Source: Parashewanella spongiae
GTDB taxonomy: Bacteria > Pseudomonadota > Gammaproteobacteria > Enterobacterales > Shewanellaceae
NCBI RefSeq assembly: GCF_004358345.1
Contig: NZ_CP037952.1
Span: forward strand, 5,022,001 to 5,086,000
DNA length: 64,000 nucleotides
Direction: 5' to 3'
Every line of letters begins with the position of its first letter. Position 1 is the first letter of the stretch. The position numbers were made by a program, and so were the translations under genes. A model generated the notes under the pieces. It was not told the DNA's origin, made no database searches, and worked only from the letters and a program-made list of their open reading frames with translations. Positions 41,586-51,614 of this stretch are shown here, piece by piece.

Positions 41586-41978
41586 TTAACGCTTAGAGAA
41601 TTGTCTCTTACGACGAGCTTTACGGAAGCCGACTTTCTTACGTTCAACTTCACGAGCATCACGGGTAACGAAACCAGCAGCACGTAGAGATGGACGAAGC
41701 GTTTCGTCAAGTTGCATAAGAGCACGTGTAATACCGTGACGGATCGCACCAGCTTGACCAGTAGTACCACCACCTTTAACAGTGATGTTTAGGTCTAGTT
41801 TTTCTAGCATCTCAACCAATTCAAGTGGTTGACGTACTACCATGCGAGCAGTTTCACGTCCAAAATATACGTCTAAAGAACGTTTATTTACAGTGATGTT
41901 TCCACTACCTACTTTTGCGAATACGCGAGCGGTAGAAGTTTTGCGACGGCCAGTGCCGTAATACTGAGTTGCAGCCAT
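41586..41978 (-). CDS. rpsI: 30S ribosomal protein S9 (uS9)
   Basis: A 130-residue S9: [26 protein letters not shown] and the basic C-terminus [19 protein letters not shown], whose last residues contact P-site tRNA. It pairs with rplM in the usual order. Confidence 0.98.
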   Translation of the reverse strand: MAATQYYGTGRRKTSTARVFAKVGSGNITVNKRSLDVYFGRETARMVVRQPLELVEMLEKLDLNITVKGGGTTGQAGAIRHGITRALMQLDETLRPSLRAAGFVTRDAREVERKKVGFRKARRKRQFSKR

Positions 41979-41992
41979 TAGCTTAATCCCGT

Positions 41993-42421
41993 TTAGATAT
42001 CAAGAACTTGAGGTTGTTGTGCAGTGTGGTTATGTTCTGCGCCAGCGTAAACTTTAAGTTTACGGAACATAGCGCGACCCAATGGGCCTTTTGGTAACAT
42101 ACCCTTAACTGCTTTCTCGATAATCATTTCTGGCTTATGAGCTTGCAGCTTCTCGAAGCTGATTTGCTTAATGCCACCAGGGAAGCCTGAGTGCGAGTAG
42201 TATGTTTTGCCTTTCGCTTTATTACCAGTAACAGTAACTTTATCAGCGTTAACAACGATGATGTAATCACCAGTATCAACGTGAGGAGTATATTCTGGCT
42301 TGTGTTTACCACGTAAACGAGTAGCAATTTCAGTCGCAATACGACCTAAAGTTTTGCCGTCTGCGTCAACGACAAACCAGTCACGTGTTACAGTTTCTGG
42401 TGTAGCAGTAAAAGTCTTCAT
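41993..42421 (-). CDS. rplM: 50S ribosomal protein L13 (uL13)
   Basis: 142 residues from ATG 42421 ([27 protein letters not shown]), as in E. coli; a longer frame from 42454 is not supported. Motif [23 protein letters not shown] is present. It precedes rpsI by 14 bp. Confidence 0.97.
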   Translation of the reverse strand: MKTFTATPETVTRDWFVVDADGKTLGRIATEIATRLRGKHKPEYTPHVDTGDYIIVVNADKVTVTGNKAKGKTYYSHSGFPGGIKQISFEKLQAHKPEMIIEKAVKGMLPKGPLGRAMFRKLKVYAGAEHNHTAQQPQVLDI

Positions 42422-42626
42422 TTTACAAAAACCCAAAGTTATGTGTTGTTTCACACGTTATTGCCTATGCAAATAACGTAAAAAGTGCCTTCATTTTTGC
42501 CCCTTCGAGCAAACGAAATGGCTGAATAATCCGCTAGTTAAAACGGTTTAACGTGGGCAGGCGACGGATTATATAGAAATATCGGCTAAAAATCATCTAT
42601 TTTTTATTTAATGCCATGATTCTTTT

Positions 42627-43751
42627 TTATGGTAAATGCTCTAACGCTAAATAGTCATGGGATTGCATTTCTATTAGTCTGGATCGACATCGTCGAAACT
42701 CAAAGTTAAGCCTTCCATCTGTGTAAATGTTTTCCAACGCCACTTCAGCTGAAATGATGAGTTTCACGTGTCGTTCGTAAAACTCATCCACCAAAGCTAG
42801 AAACCGCCTTGCTATGTCGTCACCGGTAAGCTGTTCGCCCATTTGTTTGACGCCACTTATCATCACTGTATGGTGTAAGCGCGCTAGTTCCATATAGTCA
42901 CGTTGACTGCGAGGCCCATCACACAGTGCAATAAAATCGACCAACAACACACCTTGGGCTTGTTGCCTGATTGCAATTGGGCGATCTTCAATGTCAATGC
43001 TTCCCGTTGTCACTTCAGACTCCGGCGCTAACTTTGAAAAATAATCCGCTAAGTTTTGTTCTGCTTTGTCATCTAGTGGGTAGTGATAAATTTCAGCTTG
43101 CTCTAGGGTGCGAAGTCGATAATCTACGCCTGAATCCACATTCAACACTTGGCAATTATTTTTTATCTCATCAATAGCAGGCAGAAAACGGGCGCGTTGG
43201 AGCCCGTTTTTGTATAACTCATCAGGAATAATATTTGAAGTCGCGACTAATACCACCCCTTCATCGAATAAGGCTTGAAATAAAGTCCCTAGTAACATGG
43301 CGTCGGTAATGTCTGAAACGAAAAACTCATCAAAGCAAATAACACGATATTGCTTCGCCATTTTGCTCGCCATCGTAAGAAGTGGATTTTGTGTGCCCTT
43401 AAGCAAGCTTAATTCATGATGGACTTGATGCATAAAGCGGTGAAAATGCGCTCTTAACTTATTGTCAAAAGGCAGTGCGTCATAGAAAGTATCCATTAAA
43501 TAGGTCTTCCCTCGACCAACCCCTCCCCACAGGTATAGCCCTTGCACTGAGTCTTTGCTTGAATGTCCAAACCAACTCAAGGCCTTTCTCCATACGGAGT
43601 CGCTTTGAGATTCATTCAATAAATCATCGTAAACGCGTTGTAAAGAAATAACAGCTTGCTCTTGTGCTGGATCATGTGAAAAGTCATCGCGAAATAAGTC
43701 TTGTTGATAATGTTGCCATGGGGTTAGATTCGACACTGAACTGCTGCTCAC
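42627..43751 (-). CDS. zapE: ZapE, AFG1-like cell-division ATPase
   Basis: A 374-residue AAA-type ATPase: Walker A LWGGVGRGKTYLMDTFY, Walker B RVICFDEFFVSDI, sensor VATSNIIPDELYKNGLQRARFLPAI. ZapE binds FtsZ and modulates the ring under stress. It lies next to rplM-rpsI as in Shewanella and E. coli. Confidence 0.95.
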   Translation of the reverse strand: MSSSSVSNLTPWQHYQQDLFRDDFSHDPAQEQAVISLQRVYDDLLNESQSDSVWRKALSWFGHSSKDSVQGLYLWGGVGRGKTYLMDTFYDALPFDNKLRAHFHRFMHQVHHELSLLKGTQNPLLTMASKMAKQYRVICFDEFFVSDITDAMLLGTLFQALFDEGVVLVATSNIIPDELYKNGLQRARFLPAIDEIKNNCQVLNVDSGVDYRLRTLEQAEIYHYPLDDKAEQNLADYFSKLAPESEVTTGSIDIEDRPIAIRQQAQGVLLVDFIALCDGPRSQRDYMELARLHHTVMISGVKQMGEQLTGDDIARRFLALVDEFYERHVKLIISAEVALENIYTDGRLNFEFRRCRSRLIEMQSHDYLALEHLP

Positions 43752-43954
43752 TTTCTATTTGTTGTTAATCCTTCTGAGAATTTTAGCATGCCAATCAATA
43801 GCCTGATAGACGTAATTGTTTTCCCTCTGATGCACTCAATCATTTGAGTTTGTGACAGCTAATGGTTTGATAAAATCAAAATTATTTTAATTATCGTCAG
43901 CTTACGTCCAAGTTTAATCGTGATAATAGTGATACGTACTCTTTAATTGACTAT

Positions 43955-45379
43955 ATGAGTGAGCACATTATGGCTGTAGCATTAAATCCTCAACAATCGA
44001 CGTCTTCATTACAAGAAGCACAGTATACACAGCAAACTGTCAACACCTTAGCACAAGACGAGAGCAGCAAAAGCTATGCTGTTGATTGTCCGTATGGGGT
44101 TCAAGCTACCGTTGTGGCTGCGGCACTGAGGATTATTGACTTCCATAGCAGTTTTTCAAGTCAGCTCATACCTTCGAACTGCTTTTTTCTCGATGTGACC
44201 AGTGAATGTTCAGCAGAAGATAATTTTTCCGTACAATGCGCACTCACTCTTACTTGCCAAGAATCAAGCAAATGCTCACAATATGACACCGCCGTAGTTA
44301 ATTTTTTTAAGCTACCAACTCCGAATCAAGTTCCAGCAGCAAAGTCCACCAATAAGCTGAGCACCTCCGCTCACACTAAAGTTGAATCTGCAAAAGAAGC
44401 TCAAACTCAACTTATTGCGCCGCCATTTCATGCCTTTTACAGCAAAACGACAAAGGGTAAACAGCATTTAGAGCATATGTCAGCAAAATTAAAAACCTTA
44501 ACGGATCATCCTTTTCTCATTCACCCAGCCATTCACCATTTGAGAGCCATCGGCAACCCCGCACCATCAGTGTTATTGAACACGCCTCCACAGTTTCAGT
44601 TTTTATCACTGTTAGTGTTACAAAACTATAATATGTCCAACTTAACAGAAACTGCAAAACATTATGTTGAAGGAAATATGTCCGACTTCTCCGAAATCCG
44701 TCCAAATCAGTTGTCAGACGACGAAATGCTTATGGTTATTGAAAAATTAATCGAAGGCTTCCTTGAATTAAAACGAAGAGGCTTTTCTTGTCACAATATC
44801 ACTTTCCATGATTTATCCTTCGACTTACATAGCATGCAGCCATACATCAATAATATGGAATGTGTCTGTCCGGCATCTGATACAAATCCTGACGTTCCTT
44901 CTCCATTAGGTGCGCATCCTCACGAGATGACTTCGTCAACAGAAACCCTCTGCCCGAGTCAATCAAAAGCCCTAGAGACTCAAGAGCAACAATCTGTAAG
45001 ACAATTAGGTGAGATATTTTTATTACTTACAGGGCACGTCCCCAAGTACATTGGTGAAATCATTGATGGACAAACAGGTCTAAAGCCAACTAAAGAGTAT
45101 AATTGGCACAAAATGAAAGCCGATGCCGTTCAAGCCCAAGCTGAATTCTCAGTAACAAGCAATAAGGGTAATAAGCTAAAAAAGGTATTTTCATCCACAA
45201 CGGGGAAAATCCAACAGAAAAACTACAGCAGTAAACAACCATTCAAGGTTAATCTATTTAAGTTTTTAGAGTTATTACTGAGAGGCACGCCAGAAAAACG
45301 TCCAGGGTTTGGTGACCTGCTTGACCATATCACATCATTAAAAGAAAAACGTACAGCATATAAAACAGGCAAAAAATAA
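43955..45379 (+). CDS. Orphan eukaryotic-type pseudokinase-like protein
   Basis: A 474-residue protein I do not know by name, but its C-terminal half follows a protein kinase fold. FLSLLVLQNYNMSNL (about 218-232) resembles the hinge. ELKRRGFSCHNITFHDL (about 270-287) aligns with E-L-H-x-x-G-x-x-HRDLKPENI. RQLGEIFLLLTGHVP (349 on) resembles helix F to G, and LLRGTPEKRPGFGDLLDHI the C-terminal xxPxxRPxxxxLLxH block. The HRD triad reads C-H-N (Asn281) and no DFG is seen, so it is probably catalytically dead. The N-terminal 150 residues are Ser/Gln-rich with several Cys. No signal peptide. It separates zapE from degQ. Effector role is inference. Confidence 0.65.
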   Translation: MSEHIMAVALNPQQSTSSLQEAQYTQQTVNTLAQDESSKSYAVDCPYGVQATVVAAALRIIDFHSSFSSQLIPSNCFFLDVTSECSAEDNFSVQCALTLTCQESSKCSQYDTAVVNFFKLPTPNQVPAAKSTNKLSTSAHTKVESAKEAQTQLIAPPFHAFYSKTTKGKQHLEHMSAKLKTLTDHPFLIHPAIHHLRAIGNPAPSVLLNTPPQFQFLSLLVLQNYNMSNLTETAKHYVEGNMSDFSEIRPNQLSDDEMLMVIEKLIEGFLELKRRGFSCHNITFHDLSFDLHSMQPYINNMECVCPASDTNPDVPSPLGAHPHEMTSSTETLCPSQSKALETQEQQSVRQLGEIFLLLTGHVPKYIGEIIDGQTGLKPTKEYNWHKMKADAVQAQAEFSVTSNKGNKLKKVFSSTTGKIQQKNYSSKQPFKVNLFKFLELLLRGTPEKRPGFGDLLDHITSLKEKRTAYKTGKK

Positions 45380-45490
45380 CTGAATCATACAGATAGAAGA
45401 CTTGATATTTTAGCCATTCGCACCTATCTATAGTAAATGTGGATTAGGTGCTGAAAAAGCATCCAACCAATTAATGTTTAAAATGAATAT

Positions 45491-45519
45491 TGAACTTTCC
45501 CCTGCCAACTGAGGTCGGA
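45491..45519 (+). promoter_or_regulatory. Candidate sigma-E promoter of degQ
   Basis: TGAACTT at 45491-45497, a 16-bp spacer and GTCGGAA at 45514-45520 closely resemble the sigma-E consensus (GGAACTT, 16, GTCTGA). It lies about 160 bp before degQ. Envelope proteases of this family are common sigma-E targets. The rest of this 300-bp gap shows nothing else. Confidence 0.5.
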
Positions 45520-45679
45520 AAAGAACACTCTTATTCAATAAATACAAATGTTTCACCGCTTTTATCTTTTGCCAAGACATCTCGCAAAAGTGTTGTGAAC
45601 AATGGATGAGTTACCCATGCTTAAGCAATTTAGGTTACTCAAATATCAATATTATTGACGTTTTTGGAGCAATAACTAC

Positions 45680-47032
45680 ATGAAGATTAAACTCTCTGCC
45701 CTGTCTGCTGCCGTTTTAGGTGCAGCGTTAACCTTAGCCCCTGTAGTGTCTCATGCGGCAATGCCTGTAGCGATTGATGGCCAGCAAATGCCTAGCCTTG
45801 CGCCTATGCTTGAACAAATCACCCCGGCTGTTGTTTCCGTTAACGTATCTGGTGTACAAGTATCAAAGCGTCAATTGCCTGATGCATTTCGTTATTTCTT
45901 TGGACCTAATGCCCCGAAAGAACAAGTCCAAGAACGCCCATTCCGTGGACTAGGCTCAGGCGTTATTATTGACGCCAAAAAAGGCTATATCGTAACCAAC
46001 CATCACGTTATTAATAATGCCGATGATATTACTATAGGCTTAACCGATGGTAGAGAAGTTCCAGCAAAACTTATTGGCAGCGACTCTGAAGCGGATATTG
46101 CATTATTGCAGATTAAAGCCGATAACCTTTCTGAAATTAAGTCGTCAGATTCAGATGACTTACGAGTCGGTGATTTTTCAGTGGCTATTGGTAATCCATT
46201 TGGATTAGGTCAAACCGTCACGTCAGGTATCGTTAGCGCATTAGGCCGAAGTGGTCTTGGTATCGAGATGTTAGAGAACTTTATTCAGACCGATGCTGCA
46301 ATCAATAGCGGTAACTCTGGTGGCGCATTAGTGAACTTACGCGGTGAATTAATTGGGATTAATACCGCAATTGTTGCACCAAGCGGCGGCAACGTTGGTA
46401 TCGGCTTTGCTATTCCAGCGAACATGGTACATAACCTAGTCGACCAGATTATTGAACACGGTGAAGTCCGCCGTGGTATTTTGGGTGTAATGGGTCGTAA
46501 CTTGGATGCCGATCTAGCCAAAGGTTTTGGTTTAGATACTAGGCACGGTACCTTTGTCAATGAAGTGCAACCTGATAGTGCGGCTGACAAAGCGGGTATC
46601 AAAGCGGGTGATATCATCGTCAGTGTAAACGAACGCAAGATCAAGTCATTTGAAGAGCTCAGAGCCAAAGTTGCCAGTTTAGGTGCTGGAGCGAAAGTAA
46701 CACTTGGTTTGATCCATGACGGTGATGAAAAAACCGTTGACGTCATTTTAGGCGAAGCGAAACAAGTCGCAGAAAAGAGCGCAGGAGCTTTACACCCTAT
46801 GCTTGACGGTGCAGCCTTAAAAGATGGTAATCAGGGTGTTGAAATCACCGATATTGCAACAGGATCGCCCGCGGCTGCCAGCCAACTCCAGAAAGGCGAC
46901 ATCATCATTGGCGTGAATCGCGATCGTATTCGTACATTAAAGTCACTACGTAAGATCCTGAAAAACAAAGAAGGCGCCGTTGCACTTAAAATTCTTCGAG
47001 GTAAAACTCATTTATTTTTAGTATTACGTTAA
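45680..47032 (+). CDS. degQ: DegQ/HtrA periplasmic serine protease-chaperone
   Basis: A 450-residue protein with a signal peptide (LSALSAAVLGAALTLAPVVSHA), a trypsin-like domain with the triad His109 (TNHHVI), Asp in SEADIALLQI and Ser213 (GNSGGAL), then two PDZ domains (DLAKGFGLDTRHGTFV; VEITDIATGSPAAASQL). It degrades or refolds damaged envelope proteins. A degQ-degS pair is typical of gammaproteobacteria. Confidence 0.95.
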   Translation: MKIKLSALSAAVLGAALTLAPVVSHAAMPVAIDGQQMPSLAPMLEQITPAVVSVNVSGVQVSKRQLPDAFRYFFGPNAPKEQVQERPFRGLGSGVIIDAKKGYIVTNHHVINNADDITIGLTDGREVPAKLIGSDSEADIALLQIKADNLSEIKSSDSDDLRVGDFSVAIGNPFGLGQTVTSGIVSALGRSGLGIEMLENFIQTDAAINSGNSGGALVNLRGELIGINTAIVAPSGGNVGIGFAIPANMVHNLVDQIIEHGEVRRGILGVMGRNLDADLAKGFGLDTRHGTFVNEVQPDSAADKAGIKAGDIIVSVNERKIKSFEELRAKVASLGAGAKVTLGLIHDGDEKTVDVILGEAKQVAEKSAGALHPMLDGAALKDGNQGVEITDIATGSPAAASQLQKGDIIIGVNRDRIRTLKSLRKILKNKEGAVALKILRGKTHLFLVLR

Positions 47033-47048
47033 TTAGTCGCTGATCAAT

Positions 47049-47074
47049 AAAAGGAGGCTTATGCCTCCTTTTTT
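47049..47074 (+). terminator. Terminator after degQ
   Basis: Stem AAGGAGGC / GCCTCCTT with a TTAT loop followed by a T-run, 17 bp after the degQ stop. It separates degQ from degS. Confidence 0.85.
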
Positions 47075-47189
47075 ATTTTCAAGATACAAATCAAGGTACT
47101 CCAATACTAACAATTAAAAAAGACTCATTTTGAATCAAACATTTTGTCTGATAGTATTCTCGATTTATAGACTAACTTTTTGAGCCGTA

Positions 47190-48311
47190 ATGCTGGTAAA
47201 AGACACCTTGCTGTATATATGTAAAGCCGTTATTTTTGGCCTTATTATGGCTGCGGCCATTCTTATTTTTAGCCCATCTTCTGGTAAGTTTTTTTCCTTC
47301 AGTCATTTGTTTAGCCAAAGCAACAATTCTAATCAACTGTCATTTTCTAGAGCCGTCAGAGAGGCTGCCCCTTCTGTTGTTAACATTTACAGCATTAATA
47401 TTGTTACGGCTCGACAATTAGATTCGAGTTCACTGCAAAATAGAAGCGAGCTTCAAGGCCTTGGCTCTGGTGTGATCATGAGCCACCAAGGTTACATATT
47501 AACCAACTATCATGTTGTAAATAAAGCCGATGAAATTGTGATCATCTTGCAAGACGGTCGTCGTTTTGAAGCCGAGGTGATCGGTATGGATCCCGCCACC
47601 GATTTAGCGGTCATTAAAATTAACGGTGAAAACCTCCCTATTGTACCGCTTGACCTCGATGTATTACCGAATGTTGGTGATGTCGTATTAGCCATTGGTA
47701 ACCCTTACAACGTAGGTCAAACCATCACTCAGGGGATAATTAGCGCAACAGGTCGCAACAGTTTAAGCTCAGGCTACCAAGAGTTTCTCCAAACGGACGC
47801 CGCCATCAACGAAGGCAACTCCGGTGGTGCGCTTATAAACACCAATGGTGTACTGATTGGCATTAACACCGCAGCGTTTCAGGTGGGTGGAGAAAGCGGT
47901 AAAGGGATTAATTTTGCAATACCGACTAAGCTTGCTTACCACATTATGGAAAAACTGATTGAGTCAGGTCGGGTAATCCGTGGTGCGATCGGTTTCAATG
48001 GTCAAGCCTTAAGTCTAACCCCCAAATACGCTCAAGTGCTTGGGTTAAAGAACCTCGAAGGTGTTGTTGCCACTGACATCGAGCCAAACAGTCCAGCTTT
48101 CCATGCACAATTACGTAAAGGTGATGTGGTCATAAAATATCGAGAAGAAGTGGTTCCAGCAGGCCCTGCTGGCGTATGGATGCTTCGTGATCGTATTGCT
48201 GAAACAAAACCCGGTACTCAGGTTGTACTCAGTATTATACGCCGTGGTTTAGCAATGGATTTAACGGTTACCGTTGCCGAAAAGTCTACGGTCAATATTC
48301 CACAGCAGTAA
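47190..48311 (+). CDS. degS: DegS site-1 protease of the sigma-E pathway
   Basis: A 373-residue membrane-anchored HtrA protease: N-terminal helix (LYICKAVIFGLIMAAAILIF), triad in TNYHVV, ATDLAVIKI and NEGNSGGALI, and one PDZ domain (GVVATDIEPNSPAFHAQL). DegS senses misfolded porins and cuts anti-sigma RseA, releasing sigma-E. The candidate sigma-E promoter before degQ would complete a loop with this gene. Confidence 0.95.
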   Translation: MLVKDTLLYICKAVIFGLIMAAAILIFSPSSGKFFSFSHLFSQSNNSNQLSFSRAVREAAPSVVNIYSINIVTARQLDSSSLQNRSELQGLGSGVIMSHQGYILTNYHVVNKADEIVIILQDGRRFEAEVIGMDPATDLAVIKINGENLPIVPLDLDVLPNVGDVVLAIGNPYNVGQTITQGIISATGRNSLSSGYQEFLQTDAAINEGNSGGALINTNGVLIGINTAAFQVGGESGKGINFAIPTKLAYHIMEKLIESGRVIRGAIGFNGQALSLTPKYAQVLGLKNLEGVVATDIEPNSPAFHAQLRKGDVVIKYREEVVPAGPAGVWMLRDRIAETKPGTQVVLSIIRRGLAMDLTVTVAEKSTVNIPQQ

Positions 48312-48335
48312 ATATTTATACCAATGACCCATAAA

Positions 48336-48358
48336 AAAGCCCTCATAGCGAGGGCTTT
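48336..48358. terminator. Bidirectional terminator between degS and lpd
   Basis: Stem AAAGCCCTC / GAGGGCTTT with a 5-nt loop between the convergent genes; A/T runs flank both sides. Confidence 0.8.
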
Positions 48359-48373
48359 ATATTTAAGAATCAA

Positions 48374-49801
48374 TTACTTCTTTTTCTTTGCCTTTGGATT
48401 TGGCAGATCAGTAATAGAACCTTCGTAGATTTCAGCCGCTAGACCAACAGACTCATGCAATGTTGGGTGTGCATGGATAGTTAGAGCGATGTCTTCTGCA
48501 TCACAACCCATTTCAATTGCTAGGCCGATTTCACCAAGTAATTCGCCACCATTAACGCCTACAATAGCACCACCAATCACACGGTGAGTGTCTTTATCGA
48601 AGATAAGCTTAGTCATACCATCTGCACAATCAGATGCGATGGCACGGCCACTTGCTGCCCATGGGAAAGTCGCAGATTCAAAGTTAATACCTTGCTCTTT
48701 AGCTTCTTTCTCAGTAAGACCAACCCACGCTACTTCAGGAGCTGTATATGCAATAGAAGGGATAACCTTTGGATCGAAGAAGTGCTTCAAGCCAGAAATG
48801 ACTTCTGCCGCTACGTGACCTTCATGCACACCTTTGTGCGCCAACATTGGTTGACCAACGATGTCACCGATAGCATGAATGTGCGATACGTTTGTGCGCA
48901 TTTGCTTATCAACGTTAATAAAGCCACGCTCATCAACATTAACACCGGCTTTTTCGGCATCGAGTAGCTTGCCATTTGGCGTACGACCAATAGCAACCAA
49001 AACAGCATCATAACGTACAGGCTCACTAGGCGCTTTTTTGCCTTCCATTGATACGTAAATACCGTCTTTTTTCGCTTCAACCGCAGTCACTTTGGTTTGC
49101 ATCATCAAGTTAAACTTCTTCTTGATTTGCTTAGTGAACACGCGAGCGACGTCTTTATCAGCCGCAGGGATCACTTGATCGAGCATTTCAACCACATCAA
49201 TTTCACTGCCTAATGCTTCATACACAGTACCCATTTCTAAGCCAATGATACCGCCGCCCATAACAAGTAGCTTGCCAGGCACTTCTTTCAATTCTAGTGC
49301 GTCAGTTGAATCCCAGATACGTGGGTCTTCATGTGGAATGAATGGTAGTTGGATTGGCTTAGAACCCGCCGCGATGATAGCGTTGTCGAAGTTAACAACT
49401 GTCTTACCGTCTTCGCCTTCTACTTCAATCGTATTAGGGCCTGTGAATTTACCGTAGCCGTTAACTACGTTCACTTTACGCATTTTAGACATTCCGCCTA
49501 AGCCGCCAGTCAATTGGCCAATCACTTTTTCTTTGTAGCTGCGAAGCTTGTCTAGGTCGATTTGTGGCTCACCGAAAACTACACCATGATGGCTCACTTC
49601 TTTCGCTTCTTCAATGACTTTAGCAACATGAAGTAGTGCTTTAGAAGGGATACAACCTACGTTTAGACAAACACCACCTAAGGTGCTAAAACGTTCGATG
49701 ATAATAGTTTCTAGACCTAAGTCAGCGGCGCGGAATGCAGCAGAATAACCAGCAGGGCCTGCACCTAATACGACGACCTGAGTTTTGATTTCTTTACTCA
49801 T
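48374..49801 (-). CDS. lpd: Dihydrolipoyl dehydrogenase (E3)
   Basis: 475 residues from ATG 49801 (MSKEIKTQVVVLGAGPAGYSAAF), which has the ribosome site TTAGAGGAAAAC; the upstream in-frame ATG is not needed. Redox disulfide in GGVCLNVGCIPSKALLH, NAD-binding GGGIIGLEMGTVYEALG, and the catalytic His in IHAHPTLHE. It serves pyruvate and 2-oxoglutarate dehydrogenases. Its own promoter follows the aceF terminator. Confidence 0.98.
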   Translation of the reverse strand: MSKEIKTQVVVLGAGPAGYSAAFRAADLGLETIIIERFSTLGGVCLNVGCIPSKALLHVAKVIEEAKEVSHHGVVFGEPQIDLDKLRSYKEKVIGQLTGGLGGMSKMRKVNVVNGYGKFTGPNTIEVEGEDGKTVVNFDNAIIAAGSKPIQLPFIPHEDPRIWDSTDALELKEVPGKLLVMGGGIIGLEMGTVYEALGSEIDVVEMLDQVIPAADKDVARVFTKQIKKKFNLMMQTKVTAVEAKKDGIYVSMEGKKAPSEPVRYDAVLVAIGRTPNGKLLDAEKAGVNVDERGFINVDKQMRTNVSHIHAIGDIVGQPMLAHKGVHEGHVAAEVISGLKHFFDPKVIPSIAYTAPEVAWVGLTEKEAKEQGINFESATFPWAASGRAIASDCADGMTKLIFDKDTHRVIGGAIVGVNGGELLGEIGLAIEMGCDAEDIALTIHAHPTLHESVGLAAEIYEGSITDLPNPKAKKKK

Positions 49802-49847
49802 GTTTTCCTCTAATTTCATTCATTCCGTTGGAGGGCGCACCTGCCAA

Positions 49848-49861
49848 CTGAACATGTTCAG
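49848..49861. promoter_or_regulatory. 14-bp perfect palindrome in the lpd leader
   Basis: CTGAACATGTTCAG lies between the predicted lpd promoter and the start codon, 18 to 31 bp beyond the -10. Its symmetry and place suggest an operator for a dimeric regulator; which one is unknown. It does not match the PdhR box upstream of pdhR. Confidence 0.4.
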
Positions 49862-49878
49862 CTTTGTAAGGTGAGCGC

Positions 49879-49908
49879 ATTTTACATTGGCTTTATTGCC
49901 AAGCACAA
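49879..49908 (-). promoter_or_regulatory. Candidate lpd promoter
   Basis: On the minus strand TTGTGC (49908-49903), an 18-bp spacer and TAAAAT (49884-49879) lie just after the aceF terminator. An independent lpd promoter is known in E. coli. Confidence 0.45.
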
Positions 49909-49913
49909 CAAAA

Positions 49914-49934
49914 AGGCTGCCTTTACAGCAGCCT
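49914..49934 (-). terminator. Terminator between aceF and lpd
   Basis: On the minus strand AGGCTGC-TGTAAAG-GCAGCCT followed by T5, 13 bp after the aceF stop. Confidence 0.8.
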
Positions 49935-49946
49935 CTTTAATCGGTA

Positions 49947-51602
49947 TTACAAAATCATAGTACGAATGTCGGACAAGATACCAGATAAGGTCACACTAAA
50001 GCGTGCTGCCATGGCTCCGTCAATCACTCGGTGATCATAAGAAAGTGATAACGGCAACATAAGCTTAGGCTCAAAGTCTTTACCATTCCACTTAGGCTTA
50101 ATTTCAGACTTAGACACTCCTAAAATAGCCACATCAGGATAATTTACAATAGGCGTAAAGGCTGTACCACCAATACCACCCAAGCTTGAAATCGTGAAAC
50201 AACTGCCTTGCATATCCGCTGATTTCAACTTGCCTTCACGAGCCTTAACAGAGATTTCCATTAATTCTCGTGACAGCTCATGAATGCCTTTTTGGTCAAC
50301 ATCACGTACCACTGGCACGACTAAACCATTAGGCGTATCAACCGCAACTCCAACATGGTAATATTTCTTCATTACCAGTGATTCACCATCAGCACTTAAG
50401 CTTGAGTTAAAGACAGGGAATTGTTGTAGTGCTTTAGCCACGGCCTTGATCATAAACACAAGCGGAGTAATTTTGAGATTCTGCTTCTGTTTGGCTAACA
50501 ATTCATTTTGTTGCTTGCGGAACGCTTCCATTTCTGTGATGTCAGCTTCATCAAACTGTGTTACATGAGGAATCGTTACCCAGTTGCGATGCAAGTTTGG
50601 CCCAGAAATTTTCTGAATACGGCTCAATGGCACTTCTTCCACTTCACCAAATTTAGCAAAATCCACTTTTGGTGCAGCAATCACTTGCAGGCCACCAGCG
50701 CCACCAGCAACCGACGATGCTGCCGTTGCTTTAGGGCGAGACAGTTCATACTTCACATACGCTTGAACGTCTTCTTTTACAATGCGTCCCTTGCGACTTG
50801 TGCCTTTCACTTGAGTAAGATCAACACCAAACTCACGAGCTAAACGACGAACAGAAGGCGAAGCGTGTACAACTCCGGTAGATACTGGCGTTCCAGCACT
50901 TGGATGATACGGCACTGGTGGTTTACTCGCAGAAGCAGGCTTAGCAGGGGCTGCTTTTGGTGCTTCCACTTCAGCGGCTTTAGGTGCTTGAGCAAGAGCG
51001 GCGGCTTGTGTTTCGCCAGCAACTTCTAGGGTAATTACAAGTGTACCTTGGGATACTGTATCGCCTACCGATAACTCAACTGACTTCACCACACCAGCGT
51101 GCGATGAAGGCACATCCATAGTCGCTTTGTCGGTTTCAAGTGTTACCAAGCCAGCTTCAGCTTCAATGGTATCACCCACAGCAACCAAAACTTCAATTAC
51201 TGGCACATCTTCGTCGCCACCAATATCAGGAACCGTAATGTCCATAACAGAAGGTGCCTCGTCAACAACTGGCGCAACTGACTCAGCTTGAACAGGCGCT
51301 GCTTTTGCTGCTTTTGCTGCTTTTTCTGCTTTTTCTTCAGCAGCAGGAGTCGCTTCTGCAGAGGCTTCACCGCTCATCATGGCAATTAAGGTGCCTTCAG
51401 AAATGGTATCGCCTACGGCTACTTTTAACTCGGCCAAGGTACCAGCAAAAGGTGCTGGAATATCCATGGTCGCTTTATCGCTTTCTACAGTAAGAATTGA
51501 GTCATCTGCTGCTAAGCTATCGCCTACCGCTGCACACAATTCAATTACTTGCACCTCGTCCCCGCCTATATCAGGAACTAATACTTCTTTTAATTCAGCC
51601 AT
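49947..51602 (-). CDS. aceF: Dihydrolipoamide acetyltransferase (E2 of pyruvate dehydrogenase)
   Basis: A 551-residue protein with two lipoyl domains (lipoyl-Lys in [11 protein letters not shown] and [11 protein letters not shown]) rather than the three of E. coli, joined by Ala/Pro/Lys-rich linkers. A peripheral-subunit-binding domain follows ([23 protein letters not shown]), then the catalytic domain ending with [15 protein letters not shown]. It forms the core of the complex. 12 bp from aceE. Confidence 0.97.
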   Translation of the reverse strand: MAELKEVLVPDIGGDEVQVIELCAAVGDSLAADDSILTVESDKATMDIPAPFAGTLAELKVAVGDTISEGTLIAMMSGEASAEATPAAEEKAEKAAKAAKAAPVQAESVAPVVDEAPSVMDITVPDIGGDEDVPVIEVLVAVGDTIEAEAGLVTLETDKATMDVPSSHAGVVKSVELSVGDTVSQGTLVITLEVAGETQAAALAQAPKAAEVEAPKAAPAKPASASKPPVPYHPSAGTPVSTGVVHASPSVRRLAREFGVDLTQVKGTSRKGRIVKEDVQAYVKYELSRPKATAASSVAGGAGGLQVIAAPKVDFAKFGEVEEVPLSRIQKISGPNLHRNWVTIPHVTQFDEADITEMEAFRKQQNELLAKQKQNLKITPLVFMIKAVAKALQQFPVFNSSLSADGESLVMKKYYHVGVAVDTPNGLVVPVVRDVDQKGIHELSRELMEISVKAREGKLKSADMQGSCFTISSLGGIGGTAFTPIVNYPDVAILGVSKSEIKPKWNGKDFEPKLMLPLSLSYDHRVIDGAMAARFSVTLSGILSDIRTMIL

Positions 51603-51614
51603 TAGGTTTCCCTC

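Noticed and set aside
46285-46746. Minus-strand frame of 153 codons inside degQ
   Set aside because: Shadow frame; the plus strand encodes the catalytic Ser and PDZ domain here.
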